This document shows, piece by piece, positions 55,178-64,000 of a DNA stretch of 64,000 bases. The notes below the pieces were generated by a model. The model did not search any database, was not told the DNA's origin, and was given only the letters and a program-made list of their open reading frames with translations. Source of the DNA: Brevundimonas sp. NIBR11 (GTDB taxonomy: Bacteria; Pseudomonadota; Alphaproteobacteria; Caulobacterales; Caulobacteraceae). The stretch covers positions 1,592,001 through 1,656,000 of the forward strand of contig NZ_CP115465.1 in the NCBI RefSeq assembly GCF_027912535.1, read 5' to 3'. Both the position numbers and the translations under genes were made by a program. Each line of letters starts with the position of its first letter. The first letter of the stretch is position 1.

Positions 55178-56416
55178 TCAGTCGGCCAGCGCCGTCGGGA
55201 ACTCGTGCCCCAGGGCCTCGGCCATGCCCTGTTGCGAGATCAGCAGGACCTCGCGCTGCTGGTGGTAGTTGTTCGACAGGACGATGACCGCCACCCTTTG
55301 GTCCGGCTGCCAGACCTCGATGTTGCGGAAGCCCGACCAGCTGCCCGTGTGGTAGATTTCCCAGTCCTGGAAGGCGGGCGTGACGCGCGCGCCCAGCCGG
55401 TTGGCCATCAGGCCGTAGCCCCAGGCGCGATGCGGCCGTCCGCCCCGCTCGTTCGGCTGATCGGCGGGGGAATGGTCCATGATCATCTGGGCGTAGCTGT
55501 AGGGGGTGAGCAGATGGCCCGTGTGCAGGGCGCGCTCCCACACCAGCAGGTCATCCAGCGTCGAATAGAGGGCGCCGGCGCCGTAGACGATCGAGACGTT
55601 GGGATTACGCTGGGCCGTCAACCCGGCGGGGAAGTTGGCGTGGCCGGTGACGATGCCGAGGTCAGAGTCGTCGTCGAAGCCGGTGTCGGCCATGCCGAGA
55701 GGCTCGAAGAAGGTCGTGCGCAGATAGTCGGGGAAGCGCTGACCGCTAACCTTTTCGACGATGGCCGCGGCCAGGTTGAAGCCGGCGTTATTGTACTGAA
55801 CCTTGCTGCCGGGCTCGAAGGACAAGCGGAAAGCCTTTGAATCTTCGGTCAGTTCGTCGAGCGTCGCCGGGGTGGTGCGGCGGGCGCCCCAGCCGGGTCG
55901 GGCCATCAGGTCGGGGATGCCCGAGGTGTGGGAGATCAGGTGGTGGATCTTCAGCGGCGCCCAGGCGGCGGGGCAAGGCTGGATCCACTGGCAGACCGGA
56001 TCGCCGATGGTCAGCTTGCCTTCGTCCTGCAACTTCAGGATCGCGGCGGCGGTGAACTGTTTGGAGATCGAGGCGAGGCGGAAGCGCGAGTGGATGGTCA
56101 GCGGCGCGCCGGTCGCGACGTCGGCGGTGCCGTAGGCCTGGCGGAACAGGATTTCGTCGCCGCGCGCGACCAGGACCGCCCCCATGAAGCGGCCGGCCTC
56201 TGCCTCGCGCTGCAGGCGGGCGGTCAGTTGCGGGAGGTTCTCGACGACCTCGACGGCCGGGCGCGGCGGCAGCGCGGCGAGACGATCGGAGGCGGTCGGC
56301 AGCGGCCGGCTGGTCAGCACGGCCGCCAGACCGGCGCCGCCGATCAGCACGACGGCGGCGATGCAGCCGAGGAAGAGCCGGGGATGGTTCCCGGCGGTAC
56401 GCGGAACGTGAAACAT
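55178..56416 (-). CDS. Serine hydrolase, beta-lactamase (class C/EstB) family
   Basis: The 412-residue protein has an N-terminal membrane anchor or signal (LFLGCIAAVVLIGGAGLAAVL), then the SxxK motif SISKQF, YNN (YxN) in KVQYNNAGFNLAAAIV, and a later HTG. It belongs to the penicillin-binding-protein-like esterase family, not to true class A beta-lactamases. It should work in the periplasm. Substrate unknown. It stands between era and the ArsR operon. Confidence 0.85.
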   Translation of the reverse strand: MFHVPRTAGNHPRLFLGCIAAVVLIGGAGLAAVLTSRPLPTASDRLAALPPRPAVEVVENLPQLTARLQREAEAGRFMGAVLVARGDEILFRQAYGTADVATGAPLTIHSRFRLASISKQFTAAAILKLQDEGKLTIGDPVCQWIQPCPAAWAPLKIHHLISHTSGIPDLMARPGWGARRTTPATLDELTEDSKAFRLSFEPGSKVQYNNAGFNLAAAIVEKVSGQRFPDYLRTTFFEPLGMADTGFDDDSDLGIVTGHANFPAGLTAQRNPNVSIVYGAGALYSTLDDLLVWERALHTGHLLTPYSYAQMIMDHSPADQPNERGGRPHRAWGYGLMANRLGARVTPAFQDWEIYHTGSWSGFRNIEVWQPDQRVAVIVLSNNYHQQREVLLISQQGMAEALGHEFPTALAD

Positions 56417-56490
56417 CGAGGCTTGGTAACGCCTACGGACGATTCGTCACTCCTGACCGGCGTTTACCCGGTCACATCCGCGCGATGTCC

Positions 56491-57444
56491 CTACGCGTTG
56501 AAGTCCAGACCGAACTGGGCGTACAGCGCCTTCGAGTCCTGCCACTTCGGATCGACCTTGACCGTGATGAACAGGTGGACCGGGCGGTCCAGCAGTTCGG
56601 TCAGCTCCTCACGCGACTTCTGGCCGATCCATTTCAGGGTCTGCCCACCCTTGCCGAGCACGATGGGCCGCTGGCTCTCGCGCTCGACATAGATGGTCTG
56701 TTCGATGCGGACTGAGCCGTCGGCCTTCTCGTCGAAGGCGGTGGTTTCGACAGCCGCCGAATAGGGCAGTTCCTCGTGGACGCGCAGATACACCTTCTCG
56801 CGCGTGATCTCGGCGGCCAGGACGCGGATCGGCACGTCGGCGGACTGATCCTCCGGATAGAGCCACGGCCCTTCCGGCATGTCGCGGGCCAGACGCTGTT
56901 TCAAGTCGTCGACGCCGTCGCCCGACAGGGCCGAGATCATGTAGACCTCGGAGTAAACGCCGGTTTCGAACAGGCCGTGCGACAGCGCCAGAAGCGTGTC
57001 GCGGCGCATGCCGTCGATCTTGTTTAGCACCAGGATCACCTGGGTGTCCGTCGCCTTGAGGTTGGCGATGATGGTCTCGGTGTCCTCGGCGGACTTGCGA
57101 TCCGCGGCCGTGCCGTCCTTGCCCTCGGAGGCGATGTGGGAGGCTGCGTCGATCAGGTGGACGACGACGTCGGCGTCAGACGCCCCGCCCCAGGCCGAGG
57201 CGACCATGGCGCGGTCCAGGCGACGACGCGGGGTGAAGATGCCGGGGGTGTCCACCAGCACGATCTGGGCGTCGCCCTGCATGGCGATGCCGCGCACGGG
57301 GAAGCGGGTGGTCTGGACCTTCTGGGTGACGATGGAGACCTTGGACCCCGTCAGCCGGTTCACCAGCGTGGACTTCCCGGCATTGGGCGCGCCGATGATG
57401 GCGGCGAAGCCTGCACGGGTCTGCTGGGGGTTGGTGTCGGTCAA
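56491..57444 (-). CDS. era: GTPase Era
   Basis: Era binds 16S rRNA and assists 30S assembly. The 317-residue protein has G1 GAPNAGKST, G2 TTRFPVRG, G3 DTPG, G4 NKID and a C-terminal KH domain (LGKGGQTLKWIGQKSREEL). The start is TTG 57444, overlapping the rnc stop as TTGA. The N-terminal reading before this TTG is rejected as upstream shadow. Confidence 0.95.
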   Translation of the reverse strand: MTDTNPQQTRAGFAAIIGAPNAGKSTLVNRLTGSKVSIVTQKVQTTRFPVRGIAMQGDAQIVLVDTPGIFTPRRRLDRAMVASAWGGASDADVVVHLIDAASHIASEGKDGTAADRKSAEDTETIIANLKATDTQVILVLNKIDGMRRDTLLALSHGLFETGVYSEVYMISALSGDGVDDLKQRLARDMPEGPWLYPEDQSADVPIRVLAAEITREKVYLRVHEELPYSAAVETTAFDEKADGSVRIEQTIYVERESQRPIVLGKGGQTLKWIGQKSREELTELLDRPVHLFITVKVDPKWQDSKALYAQFGLDFNA

Positions 57445-58154
57445 ATCACGCCTTCTCTCTGGAGCATTGCGGTTGCGGCCGCCTTTTCCGCGTCCTGACG
57501 CGAACGGCCGGGCGCGGTCAAGGGTTCGATCCCTTGGATGGACACCTCGACCGTGAAGGTCGGCGCGTGGTCGGAGCCGGTCTGGCCCACGACGCGATAG
57601 GACGGCAGGGGGCGGCCCGACCCTTGCGACCACTCCTGCAGAGCGGATTTGGGATTGTTCAGAGCGCGCGGCGCCGGCGTGGCCAGTTCCTCGGCCCAGG
57701 CGCGGTCGAACATGGCGCGGGCGGCGTCCAGGCCGCCATCGAGATAGACGGCCGCCAAGAGGGCCTCCACGGCGTCGGCGACGAGGCCTTCCTTGCGGCG
57801 TCCGCCCGACTTGGTCTCGCCGGGCGAGAGACGGAGAGCATCCCCCACTTTCAGCCGCGCGCCGACCCGGCCGCAGGCGTGCTTGTCGACCAGGGCGTGG
57901 AGGCGGGACGACAGGTCGCCTTCGTCCGCTTCCGGGAAGTCGCGATGCAGGCGGTCGGCGACCAGAAGGCCGAGAACGCGGTCGCCGAGAAACTCCATCC
58001 GCTCGTTGTCGCGGGGGGCCTTGCCGGCGGCCTTGGCGGCCCCCTCCCCGACGCTGGAATGGGTCAGGGCCCGCTCAAGTAGGGTCGGATCGCGGAACGC
58101 GTGGCCGAGGCGGTCGACCAACGCGGCCACCGCCTCGTGCCGGGCATTGGCCAT
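57441..58154 (-). CDS. rnc: Ribonuclease III
   Basis: RNase III cuts double-stranded RNA, including rRNA precursors. The 237-residue protein has the catalytic signature NERMEFLGDRVLGLLVADRL, the second acidic site in VADAVEALLAAVYLDGG and a C-terminal dsRNA-binding domain (NPKSALQEWSQGSGRPLPSYRVV). It is coupled to lepB upstream and era downstream. Confidence 0.97.
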   Translation of the reverse strand: MANARHEAVAALVDRLGHAFRDPTLLERALTHSSVGEGAAKAAGKAPRDNERMEFLGDRVLGLLVADRLHRDFPEADEGDLSSRLHALVDKHACGRVGARLKVGDALRLSPGETKSGGRRKEGLVADAVEALLAAVYLDGGLDAARAMFDRAWAEELATPAPRALNNPKSALQEWSQGSGRPLPSYRVVGQTGSDHAPTFTVEVSIQGIEPLTAPGRSRQDAEKAAATAMLQREGVI

Positions 58155-59263
58155 CAGTTAAGGACGCGGAAGAAGCGGCTGGGCCGGACGTTGGCGAACC
58201 AGCTCACCGGGTTGAAGAGCGATGCCCCCGGCTCCCACGAGAACATGATGATCTGGGCCTTGCCGACCAGGTTCTCGTCCGGGACCAGGCCGACGCCGGC
58301 CGATTCCTGAACGCGGCTGTCGATCGAGTTGTCGCGGTTGTCGCCCATCATGAAGTAGTGGCCGGCCGGGACCGAATAGACCGGGGTGTCGTCCAGGTCG
58401 CCGCCGGGGCCGAAGTCCTGGGTCATGAAGGTCTTGCCGTTGGGCAGGGTCTCGCGGACCTCGGTCACCGGGCGCGGGCCGAAGATGTCGTTGACCTCTC
58501 CGGCGCTGACGACCACGTCCTGGACCGGCTGGCCATTGATGTAGAGCTTGTTCTGGATCATCTGGATCGTATCGCCCGGCAGGCCGATGACGCGCTTGAT
58601 GTAGTCGGTCTTGTCGTCGCGCGGCAGCTTGAAGACGACGATGTCGCCCCGGTTCGGCGCGCGGCCGAACAGGCGATCGTCGCCGAGCGGCAGGTTGATC
58701 GGCAGGCCCGAAGAGAATTTCGAATAACCGTACGACCACTTGGACACGACGATGTAGTCGCCCTCGTAAAGGTTCGGCTCCATCGAGGCCGAGGGGATGG
58801 TGAAGGGCTGAAACAGAAGGACGCGCAGGACGAAGGCGATGGCGAGGGCCACGACCACCGTCTTGACGATCTCCAGGGTCTCGGAGGCGGCCGAACCGCC
58901 GTCGTCGTCCTTGTCGTCGTCCTTGACGTACACCTTGGCGGCGGCGGGGATCTTTTCCTTCTTGCCGACGTCGTTGAAGGGAGCATCGCCGTGGTCGCTC
59001 CAGATCGGACGCGAGGCGGCGGCGGCTGCCGCGGCGATGGGTGCGACAGGGGCCGGCGTGGCCTGTTCAGGGGCGACAGTCTCGGCTTGGACGAGCAGGC
59101 CGGTCTCGGAGGCGGCGAAGGCGGCCTCTGCGGCGTCGACCTTGCCCGCCCCCGTAGCCTCGACGTCGTCGGGGGACACGTCGTGGGTGACGACGGCGGA
59201 CGATTCGGAGTCCGTGGCGTCGACCACGGGCTTGTCGTCGTCGTTGGGCTTGTTGTCGCTCAT
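58154..59263 (-). CDS. lepB: Signal peptidase I with long acidic N-terminal extension
   Basis: LepB removes signal peptides from exported proteins. The 369-residue protein starts MSDNKPNDDDKPVVDATDSE. About 130 residues, rich in Ala, Asp and Glu, precede the single membrane anchor (VVVALAIAFVLRVLLFQ). Catalytic serine lies in PSASMEPNLYEGD, the general-base lysine in DYIKRVIGLPGD, and GDNRDNSIDSR closes the active site. The extension is longer than in the textbook enzyme. It ends on the base where rnc starts. Confidence 0.95.
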   Translation of the reverse strand: MSDNKPNDDDKPVVDATDSESSAVVTHDVSPDDVEATGAGKVDAAEAAFAASETGLLVQAETVAPEQATPAPVAPIAAAAAAASRPIWSDHGDAPFNDVGKKEKIPAAAKVYVKDDDKDDDGGSAASETLEIVKTVVVALAIAFVLRVLLFQPFTIPSASMEPNLYEGDYIVVSKWSYGYSKFSSGLPINLPLGDDRLFGRAPNRGDIVVFKLPRDDKTDYIKRVIGLPGDTIQMIQNKLYINGQPVQDVVVSAGEVNDIFGPRPVTEVRETLPNGKTFMTQDFGPGGDLDDTPVYSVPAGHYFMMGDNRDNSIDSRVQESAGVGLVPDENLVGKAQIIMFSWEPGASLFNPVSWFANVRPSRFFRVLN

Positions 59264-59322
59264 GAAAGGCTCGTCCCCGGGCCGCAGGGCGCGGCGCGTA
59301 TGCGGTGGCGAGTATAGCCCGA

Positions 59323-59724
59323 TTATGCCGTGGGCAAGGCCTCGATCACCACGAAGGCGAGTGCATAGGGATGTTCGTCGGAAAGCGTCAGATGAATATG
59401 GGCGGTGTGGCCCGGCGGCGTCAGTCGCTCCAGGTGTTTGGCCGCCGGTCCGGTCAGGGCGAGAGTCGGCTGGCCGGAGCGCAGGTTCACCACTCCCATG
59501 TCCTTCCAATAGACATCGCGGCGCATCCCGGTCCCAAGCGCCTTGGCGCAGGCCTCCTTGGCCGCGAACCTCTTGGCGTAGCTCCAGGCCGCGTCGGGCT
59601 TGCGCTCGGAGCGGGTGCGTTCGATCTCGGTGAAGCAGCGGTTCTTGAACCGGTCGCCGAAGCGATCGATCGAAGCCTGGATGCGGCGGATGTCCGACAG
59701 GTCCGCGCCGACGCCGATGATCAC
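59323..59724 (-). CDS. acpS: Holo-[acyl-carrier-protein] synthase
   Basis: AcpS transfers phosphopantetheine from CoA to acyl carrier protein. The 133-residue protein has [12 protein letters not shown] with the metal aspartate and [15 protein letters not shown] with the second acidic residue. Length is normal. ATG overlaps the pdxJ stop region by four bases, as in the common pdxJ-acpS order. Confidence 0.96.
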   Translation of the reverse strand: MIIGVGADLSDIRRIQASIDRFGDRFKNRCFTEIERTRSERKPDAAWSYAKRFAAKEACAKALGTGMRRDVYWKDMGVVNLRSGQPTLALTGPAAKHLERLTPPGHTAHIHLTLSDEHPYALAFVVIEALPTA

Positions 59725-60461
59725 TGCACCGCCTCCATGGCGTCACGCATCCGGCGGATGGCGGCGCCGAGGCCCAGGAAGATCGCCTCCCCGATCAGGA
59801 AGTGGCCGATGTTGAGTTCGCGGATTTCCGGAATGGCCAGGACCTCGGCGGCGGTGTCGTAGTCCAGGCCGTGTCCGGCGTGGACCTCCAGACCCAGGAT
59901 GTCGGCCTGGGCGGCGGCGGCGGCGAGGCGGTCGAATTCGACGGACCGCTCTCCGACCGGCAGATGGCAATAGCGGCCGGTGTGGAACTCCACGACCTGG
60001 GCGCCGACGACGGCGGCGGCCTCGACCTGGTCGGCCGAGGGCTCAATGAACAGGCTGACGCGGATGCCGGCGTCGCTGAGGGACTTCACGACGGGGGCGA
60101 TGCGCGCTTCGTGACCGGCGACGGCCAGACCGCCCTCGGTTGTCACCTCCTCGCGCCGCTCGGGCACCAGACAGGCGGCGTGGGGACGGTGGCGCAGGGC
60201 GATGGCCAGCATCTCGTCGGTGACGGCCATCTCGAAGTTGAGCGGACGGTCGAACTTGCGGCAGATCTCGGTCAGGCGTTCGATGTCCGCGTCGGTGATG
60301 TGGCGGCGATCCTCGCGCAGATGGGCGGTGATGCCGTCGGCGCCTGCGCCGATCGCTTCTTCGGCCGCGCGGGTGGGATCAGGATGGACGCCGCCGCGCG
60401 CGTTTCGCACCGTCGCGACATGGTCGATATTGACCCCGAGGCGGACGGCTGGGCGCTTCAC
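59721..60461 (-). CDS. pdxJ: Pyridoxine 5'-phosphate synthase
   Basis: PdxJ closes the pyridine ring of vitamin B6 phosphate. The 246-residue protein starts at GTG 60461 ([23 protein letters not shown]), has the [14 protein letters not shown] and EFHTGRYCH blocks of the TIM barrel and [15 protein letters not shown] overlaps the pyrE stop as GTGA. Length is normal. Confidence 0.96.
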   Translation of the reverse strand: MKRPAVRLGVNIDHVATVRNARGGVHPDPTRAAEEAIGAGADGITAHLREDRRHITDADIERLTEICRKFDRPLNFEMAVTDEMLAIALRHRPHAACLVPERREEVTTEGGLAVAGHEARIAPVVKSLSDAGIRVSLFIEPSADQVEAAAVVGAQVVEFHTGRYCHLPVGERSVEFDRLAAAAAQADILGLEVHAGHGLDYDTAAEVLAIPEIRELNIGHFLIGEAIFLGLGAAIRRMRDAMEAVQ

Positions 60462-61042
60462 TTGGCCAACCGCCGGCTGCCCGGATCTTCCACCGGGATC
60501 GCCGCCAGTTCGGCCGGCAGGGCGTCGGCGGGATAGGCCGGCACGTCCAGCGAGGCCAGGGCGATCAGAGGCACGCCGACGTCCGCCTTGCCGCCCGAGC
60601 GGTCGACGATGCAGGCGGCGGCGACGACCGTCCCGCCCGCGGCCTGGATGGCGGAGATGCACTCACGGCTGGACAGGCCGGTGGTGACGATGTCCTCGAC
60701 CATGACGACCTTCTCGCCCGGCTCGACGTGGAAGCCGCGCCGCAGCTTGAACTCACCGCCCTCGCGCTCGACATACATGGAGCGGACGTTCAGGTGTTTG
60801 GCCGTCTCATAGCCGGGGATGATGCCGCCCACCGCCGGTGAGATGGCGACGTCGACCGGCCCGACCAGGGCCATAATCTTCTCGGCCAAGGCCTTGCAAA
60901 GACGCTCGCAGCGAGCGCCGTCCATGAAGACCAGGTTCTTCTGCAGGAAGACCGGGCTGTGGAGGCCCGACGACAGGACGAAATGCCCCTCGCGCAGGGC
61001 GCCGGCGGCGCGGAACTCGTTCAGGACGTCTTCGGTGTTCAT
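60458..61042 (-). CDS. pyrE: Orotate phosphoribosyltransferase
   Basis: PyrE joins orotate and PRPP to make OMP in pyrimidine synthesis. The 194-residue protein has the PRPP-binding motif [13 protein letters not shown] and the hood region [21 protein letters not shown]. It lies four bases after the start region of lolD and is coupled to pdxJ downstream. Confidence 0.95.
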   Translation of the reverse strand: MNTEDVLNEFRAAGALREGHFVLSSGLHSPVFLQKNLVFMDGARCERLCKALAEKIMALVGPVDVAISPAVGGIIPGYETAKHLNVRSMYVEREGGEFKLRRGFHVEPGEKVVMVEDIVTTGLSSRECISAIQAAGGTVVAAACIVDRSGGKADVGVPLIALASLDVPAYPADALPAELAAIPVEDPGSRRLAK

Positions 61043-61046
61043 CGGC

Positions 61047-61748
61047 TCAGTACTCGCGGCTCTCGGCCTGACGCTCTTCCAGATGGCCGTCCTTCAGGGC
61101 GAAGACGCGGTCCATGTGGCCGGCCAGCTCCATGTTGTGGGTGGCGATCAGGGCGGCGACGCCGGTGGTCTTGGTCAGTTCGCGCAGTGATTCGAAGACC
61201 GACTGGCTGGTGGTCGGGTCGAGGTTGCCGGTCGGCTCGTCGGCCAGCAGCAGGCGGGGCTTGTTGGCCAGGGACCGGGCGATGGCGACGCGCTGCTGTT
61301 CCCCGCCCGACAGCTGGGCCGGCTGGTGGGTCAGGCGTTCGCCGAGGCCGAGCGCCGTCAGGGTCTCCTCGGCGCGCCGACGCGCCTCGGCCTCGCCCAC
61401 CCCCGCGATCCGCATCGGCAGGGCGACGTTGTCGCGCGCGTCGAACTCCGGCAGCAGGTGGTGGAACTGATACACGAAGCCCACGCGGTTCAGGCGGATG
61501 CGGGTGCGGGCCCGCTCGTCGAGGGCGCCGACGTCCTCGCCGTCGATGAAGACCTGGCCCGAGGTCGGGCGCTCCAGAAGGCCGGCGGCGTGCAGCAGGG
61601 ACGACTTGCCCGAACCCGACGGCCCGATCAGCCCGACCAGTTCGCCGGGGAAGATGTCCAGATCGACCCCCCGAAGGACGGTCAGCTCGCCGTTGCCCGT
61701 GACATAGGTCCGGGTCAGGGCGCGCGCGGAGAAGACGGGACTACTCAA
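61047..61748 (-). CDS. lolD: Lipoprotein-releasing ABC transporter ATP-binding protein LolD
   Basis: LolD powers the release of lipoproteins from the inner membrane to LolA. The 233-residue protein has Walker [10 protein letters not shown], the signature LSGGEQQR, Walker [14 protein letters not shown] and the H-loop in LIATHN. It overlaps the lolC/E gene by eight bases, the normal Lol operon. MacB-type transporters share the same ATPase, but the partner permease favours LolD. Confidence 0.92.
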   Translation of the reverse strand: MSSPVFSARALTRTYVTGNGELTVLRGVDLDIFPGELVGLIGPSGSGKSSLLHAAGLLERPTSGQVFIDGEDVGALDERARTRIRLNRVGFVYQFHHLLPEFDARDNVALPMRIAGVGEAEARRRAEETLTALGLGERLTHQPAQLSGGEQQRVAIARSLANKPRLLLADEPTGNLDPTTSQSVFESLRELTKTTGVAALIATHNMELAGHMDRVFALKDGHLEERQAESREY

Positions 61749-63042
61749 AGCGCAGGGCCTCCACCGGGTCGATCTTGGTCGCGTTCCACGACGGGATCAG
61801 GCTGGCCACGCAGGACATGAAGAAGGCCCAGACGGTGATCCAAAAGACGTCGGCGGGGTCCACCTCGGCCGGGATGGCGTCCAGCATGTAGACGTCGGCG
61901 TTGAACAGCTGGGTCTGGAAGACAAACTCCAGGAAATGCTGGATCGCGCCGATGTTCAGACAGAACAGCAGGCCCAGCACCAGGCCCGTGATCGTCCCCG
62001 CCACCCCGATCGAGGCGCCGGCCATGAAGAAGACGCGCAAGATGGACGACGGGCTGGCCCCGATGGTGCGCAGGATGGCGATGTCGCGGGTCTTGTTCTT
62101 CACCAGCATGACGATGCCGGAGATAATGTTCAGGGCCGCGATGGCCACGACCATGCCGAGGATGATCGACATGGCGACCCGTTCGACCTTCAGCGCGCCC
62201 CAGAAGGCCGCCAGCTTGTCGCGCCAGTCGAGGACGAAGGCGCCTGGTCCCGCCGCTTCACGCACGGGGGCCAGATAGTCGCCGACACGGTCGGCTTCCT
62301 TGACCTTGATCTCTATGACGTCCCAGACGCCTTCCTTGCCGAAGAAGAGCTGGGCCTGCTCCAGGGGCATGAAGATGAAGGCGCGGTCGTAGTCGGCCGT
62401 GCCCGATGAATAGGTGCCGCCGACCCGGTAGGTCTTGTTCAGCCCGCCCAGGTTGCCGAACGCCGAATCCGCTCCGGTCGGGGAATAGATCTCGATCGGA
62501 TCGCCGACCCGCAGGCCCAGGCTGTCGGCCAGGGCCTGGCCGATCAGGACGTTGTCGCCGCCGTAGGCGCCTTGACCGAAGCTGCGACGCGCCTGTTCCG
62601 ACAGGCTGGCGTAGACGAAGTTCATCGTGTCGAGATCGTTCGGCGCGATGCCTCGCACGAAGGCCCCGGTCGTCTGTCCGCCCGCGCGAATGATGGCCTG
62701 GCTCTCGGTCAGGGGGGTGACGCTGACCACGCCCTCGACGCCCCGGATCCGGTCCACGATGGCGTCACGGTTCGCGGCGCTCAGCACCTCGCCCTGCACA
62801 TACATGTGGCCGTTGAAGCTCAGCATCCGGCCCAGCAATTCATTGCGGAACCCGGCCATGATGCTGAGCACCACGATCAGGGCCATGACCGCCAGTGCGA
62901 TGCCGACGAAGGAGATGATGGCGATCAGGGCGACGCCGCCCTCCTTGCGCTTGGCGCGCAGGTACCGCATCGCCAGACCGATCTCCCAGGCGGAGAAGGG
63001 GCCGGCGGGTTTGGGCGGGGGTGTGACCGAGGTCGCCGTCAA
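61741..63042 (-). CDS. Lipoprotein-releasing system transmembrane protein LolC/LolE
   Basis: The 433-residue permease has one N-terminal helix ([25 protein letters not shown]), a large periplasmic loop and three C-terminal helices ([40 protein letters not shown]). It binds lipoproteins and passes them to LolA. Alphaproteobacteria usually have one such subunit working as a homodimer, so C or E is arbitrary. Start is TTG 63042, overlapping the proS stop as TTGA. Confidence 0.9.
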   Translation of the reverse strand: MTATSVTPPPKPAGPFSAWEIGLAMRYLRAKRKEGGVALIAIISFVGIALAVMALIVVLSIMAGFRNELLGRMLSFNGHMYVQGEVLSAANRDAIVDRIRGVEGVVSVTPLTESQAIIRAGGQTTGAFVRGIAPNDLDTMNFVYASLSEQARRSFGQGAYGGDNVLIGQALADSLGLRVGDPIEIYSPTGADSAFGNLGGLNKTYRVGGTYSSGTADYDRAFIFMPLEQAQLFFGKEGVWDVIEIKVKEADRVGDYLAPVREAAGPGAFVLDWRDKLAAFWGALKVERVAMSIILGMVVAIAALNIISGIVMLVKNKTRDIAILRTIGASPSSILRVFFMAGASIGVAGTITGLVLGLLFCLNIGAIQHFLEFVFQTQLFNADVYMLDAIPAEVDPADVFWITVWAFFMSCVASLIPSWNATKIDPVEALRFE

Positions 63043-64000
63043 CCGATGGCCTCCAGAGCCGAATCGAGGGCCACGGTCGACTTCTCGCCGGTGGCGCGGC
63101 GCTTCAGCTCGACGACGCCCTCGGCCACGCCCTTCGGACCGATGGTCAGCTGCCACGGAATGCCGATCAGGTCGGCGGTGGCGAACTTGCCGCCCGGCCG
63201 GTCGTCGGTGTCGTCGTAGAGGACCGACTTGCCGGCCGCTTCCAGAGCCTCGACCGCCGCCTCGCAGGCTTCGCAGACTGCTTGGTCGCTGACGCGCAGG
63301 TTGATGACCACGACGTCGAACGGGGCGACCGACTCCGGCCAGATGATGCCGGCGTCGTCGTGGCTGGCCTCGATGATCGCGCCCAGCAGACGCGACACGC
63401 CGACGCCGTAGGAGCCCATGTGGACGTGGGTGTCGACGCCGTCGGGGCCCGCGACCCTGGCCTTCATCGGCTCGGAATATTTCGTGCCGAAATAGAAGAT
63501 GTGGCCGACCTCGATGCCGCGCGCCGACAGGCGGTCAGCCTCCGCCGTCTGGGCCTCGAACTGGGCCGCGTCGTGCATTTCCTCGGTGGCGGCGTAGAGG
63601 GCGGTGCGCTCGTCGAACACGGCCTGGACCGTCGCGGCGTCGAAGTCGTGACCGGGAGCGGCCATCTCGACCAGTTTCCTGTCGCAGAAGACCTCGCTCT
63701 CGCCGGTTTCGGCCAGGACGATGAACTCGTGGCTGAGGTCGCCCCCGATCGGGCCGGTGTCGGCGCGCATCGGCACGGCTTTCAGACCCAGGCGGGCGAA
63801 GGTGTTCAGATAGGCCACGAACATGCGGTTGTAGGCGGTGCGCGCCGAGGCCTCGTCCAGATCGAACGAATAGGCGTCCTTCATCAGGAACTCGCGGCCG
63901 CGCATCACGCCGAAGCGCGGACGGCGCTCATCGCGGAACTTCCACTGGATGTGGAAGAGGTTCAGCGGCAGGGATTTGTAGCTCTTCACGAAGCTGCGGA
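63039..64000 (-). CDS. proS: Prolyl-tRNA synthetase, 5' end outside window
   Basis: ProS charges tRNA-Pro. The visible 320 codons include the class II motif 2 region [25 protein letters not shown], motif 3 [16 protein letters not shown] and the anticodon-binding domain with [23 protein letters not shown]. The spacing between motif 2 and motif 3 is short, with no editing insertion, so it is the short type usual in alphaproteobacteria. The start lies right of the window. Confidence 0.95.
   Translation of the reverse strand, partial: RSFVKSYKSLPLNLFHIQWKFRDERRPRFGVMRGREFLMKDAYSFDLDEASARTAYNRMFVAYLNTFARLGLKAVPMRADTGPIGGDLSHEFIVLAETGESEVFCDRKLVEMAAPGHDFDAATVQAVFDERTALYAATEEMHDAAQFEAQTAEADRLSARGIEVGHIFYFGTKYSEPMKARVAGPDGVDTHVHMGSYGVGVSRLLGAIIEASHDDAGIIWPESVAPFDVVVINLRVSDQAVCEACEAAVEALEAAGKSVLYDDTDDRPGGKFATADLIGIPWQLTIGPKGVAEGVVELKRRATGEKSTVALDSALEAIG

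Noticed and set aside
55178..56416. Serine hydrolase as an antibiotic resistance beta-lactamase
   Set aside because: The motif set and the anchored N-terminus fit the broad EstB/PBP-like esterase group; resistance cannot be claimed.

Overview
The window is a dense, GC-rich stretch of an alphaproteobacterial chromosome. It most likely comes from Caulobacterales and looks Brevundimonas-like. The reasons are gene content and order (divergent aroB-aroK/xerD, then accA; the pyrE-pdxJ-acpS-lepB-rnc-era block), a ProS that appears to be the short alphaproteobacterial type, endonuclease-type MutL, a CheE-like/receiver pair, phasin and bacteriophytochrome. The genus is inferred from general knowledge, with no database search. 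I see no rRNA, tRNA, CRISPR array, prophage or insertion sequence with a transposase. Almost everything is ordinary core genome; the unusual material is mainly in intergenic repeats and a few small unknown genes.

Layout. 1-9.5 kb: 3' part of mutL, a decayed MerR/TipA-type regulator, rsmD, a TMEM175-type channel, a CPBP protease, rluB/tadA with overlapping 5' ends, an MliC-like lipoprotein, aroB-aroK and xerD. 9.6-17.3 kb: an ABC-F ATPase, accA, a receiver plus CheE-like pair, an Atm1-like exporter, threonine aldolase and MscS. 17.4-24 kb: an unknown CxxC protein, an ATP-dependent DNA ligase, an RcnB-like protein, a hybrid histidine kinase, bolA, a J-domain protein and ohr. 24-31 kb: an FAD monooxygenase, cobS (no cobT beside it), an AT-richer small membrane gene, a DUF2239 protein, a phage-holin-IV-like protein, CsbD, clpA and clpS.

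31-43 kb: heme oxygenase bphO coupled to a bacteriophytochrome HWE kinase with its own receiver, phasin, a D,D-carboxypeptidase with SPOR domain, a 0.7 kb repeat-rich gap, gatB, a second RcnB-like protein, a glycerophosphodiesterase, plsY and dprA. 43-52.4 kb: topA, a GST/MarR divergent pair with a palindromic operator, a palindromic repeat element, a low-molecular-weight phosphatase with an apparent CTG start, an unknown gene, pccB, recO, an NTF2-like protein and an NADPH-dependent FMN reductase-like protein. 52.4-56.4 kb: an ArsR-headed operon of two SRPBCC, two VOC and one DoxX-like gene, then a serine hydrolase; these lie where recO would normally follow era. 56.5-64 kb: era, rnc, lepB, acpS, pdxJ, pyrE, lolD, lolC/E and the 3' part of proS, all on the minus strand with many start/stop overlaps.

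Structural themes. Three intrinsic terminators between convergent genes share the apical sequence GGATCGCTCC. Several gene junctions use TTGA, GTGA, TGATG or CTGA overlaps. At least five intergenic repeat or palindrome elements occur, including a 131 bp element with perfect 32 bp inverted ends and a 208 bp element with perfect 30 bp inverted ends that supplies the last codons of a neighbouring gene. I do not see a convincing new multi-gene defence or metabolic system. The best leads are the covarying hairpin repeats, the repeat-derived C-terminus and CTG start of the phosphatase gene, the unknown CxxC protein and the ArsR operon.
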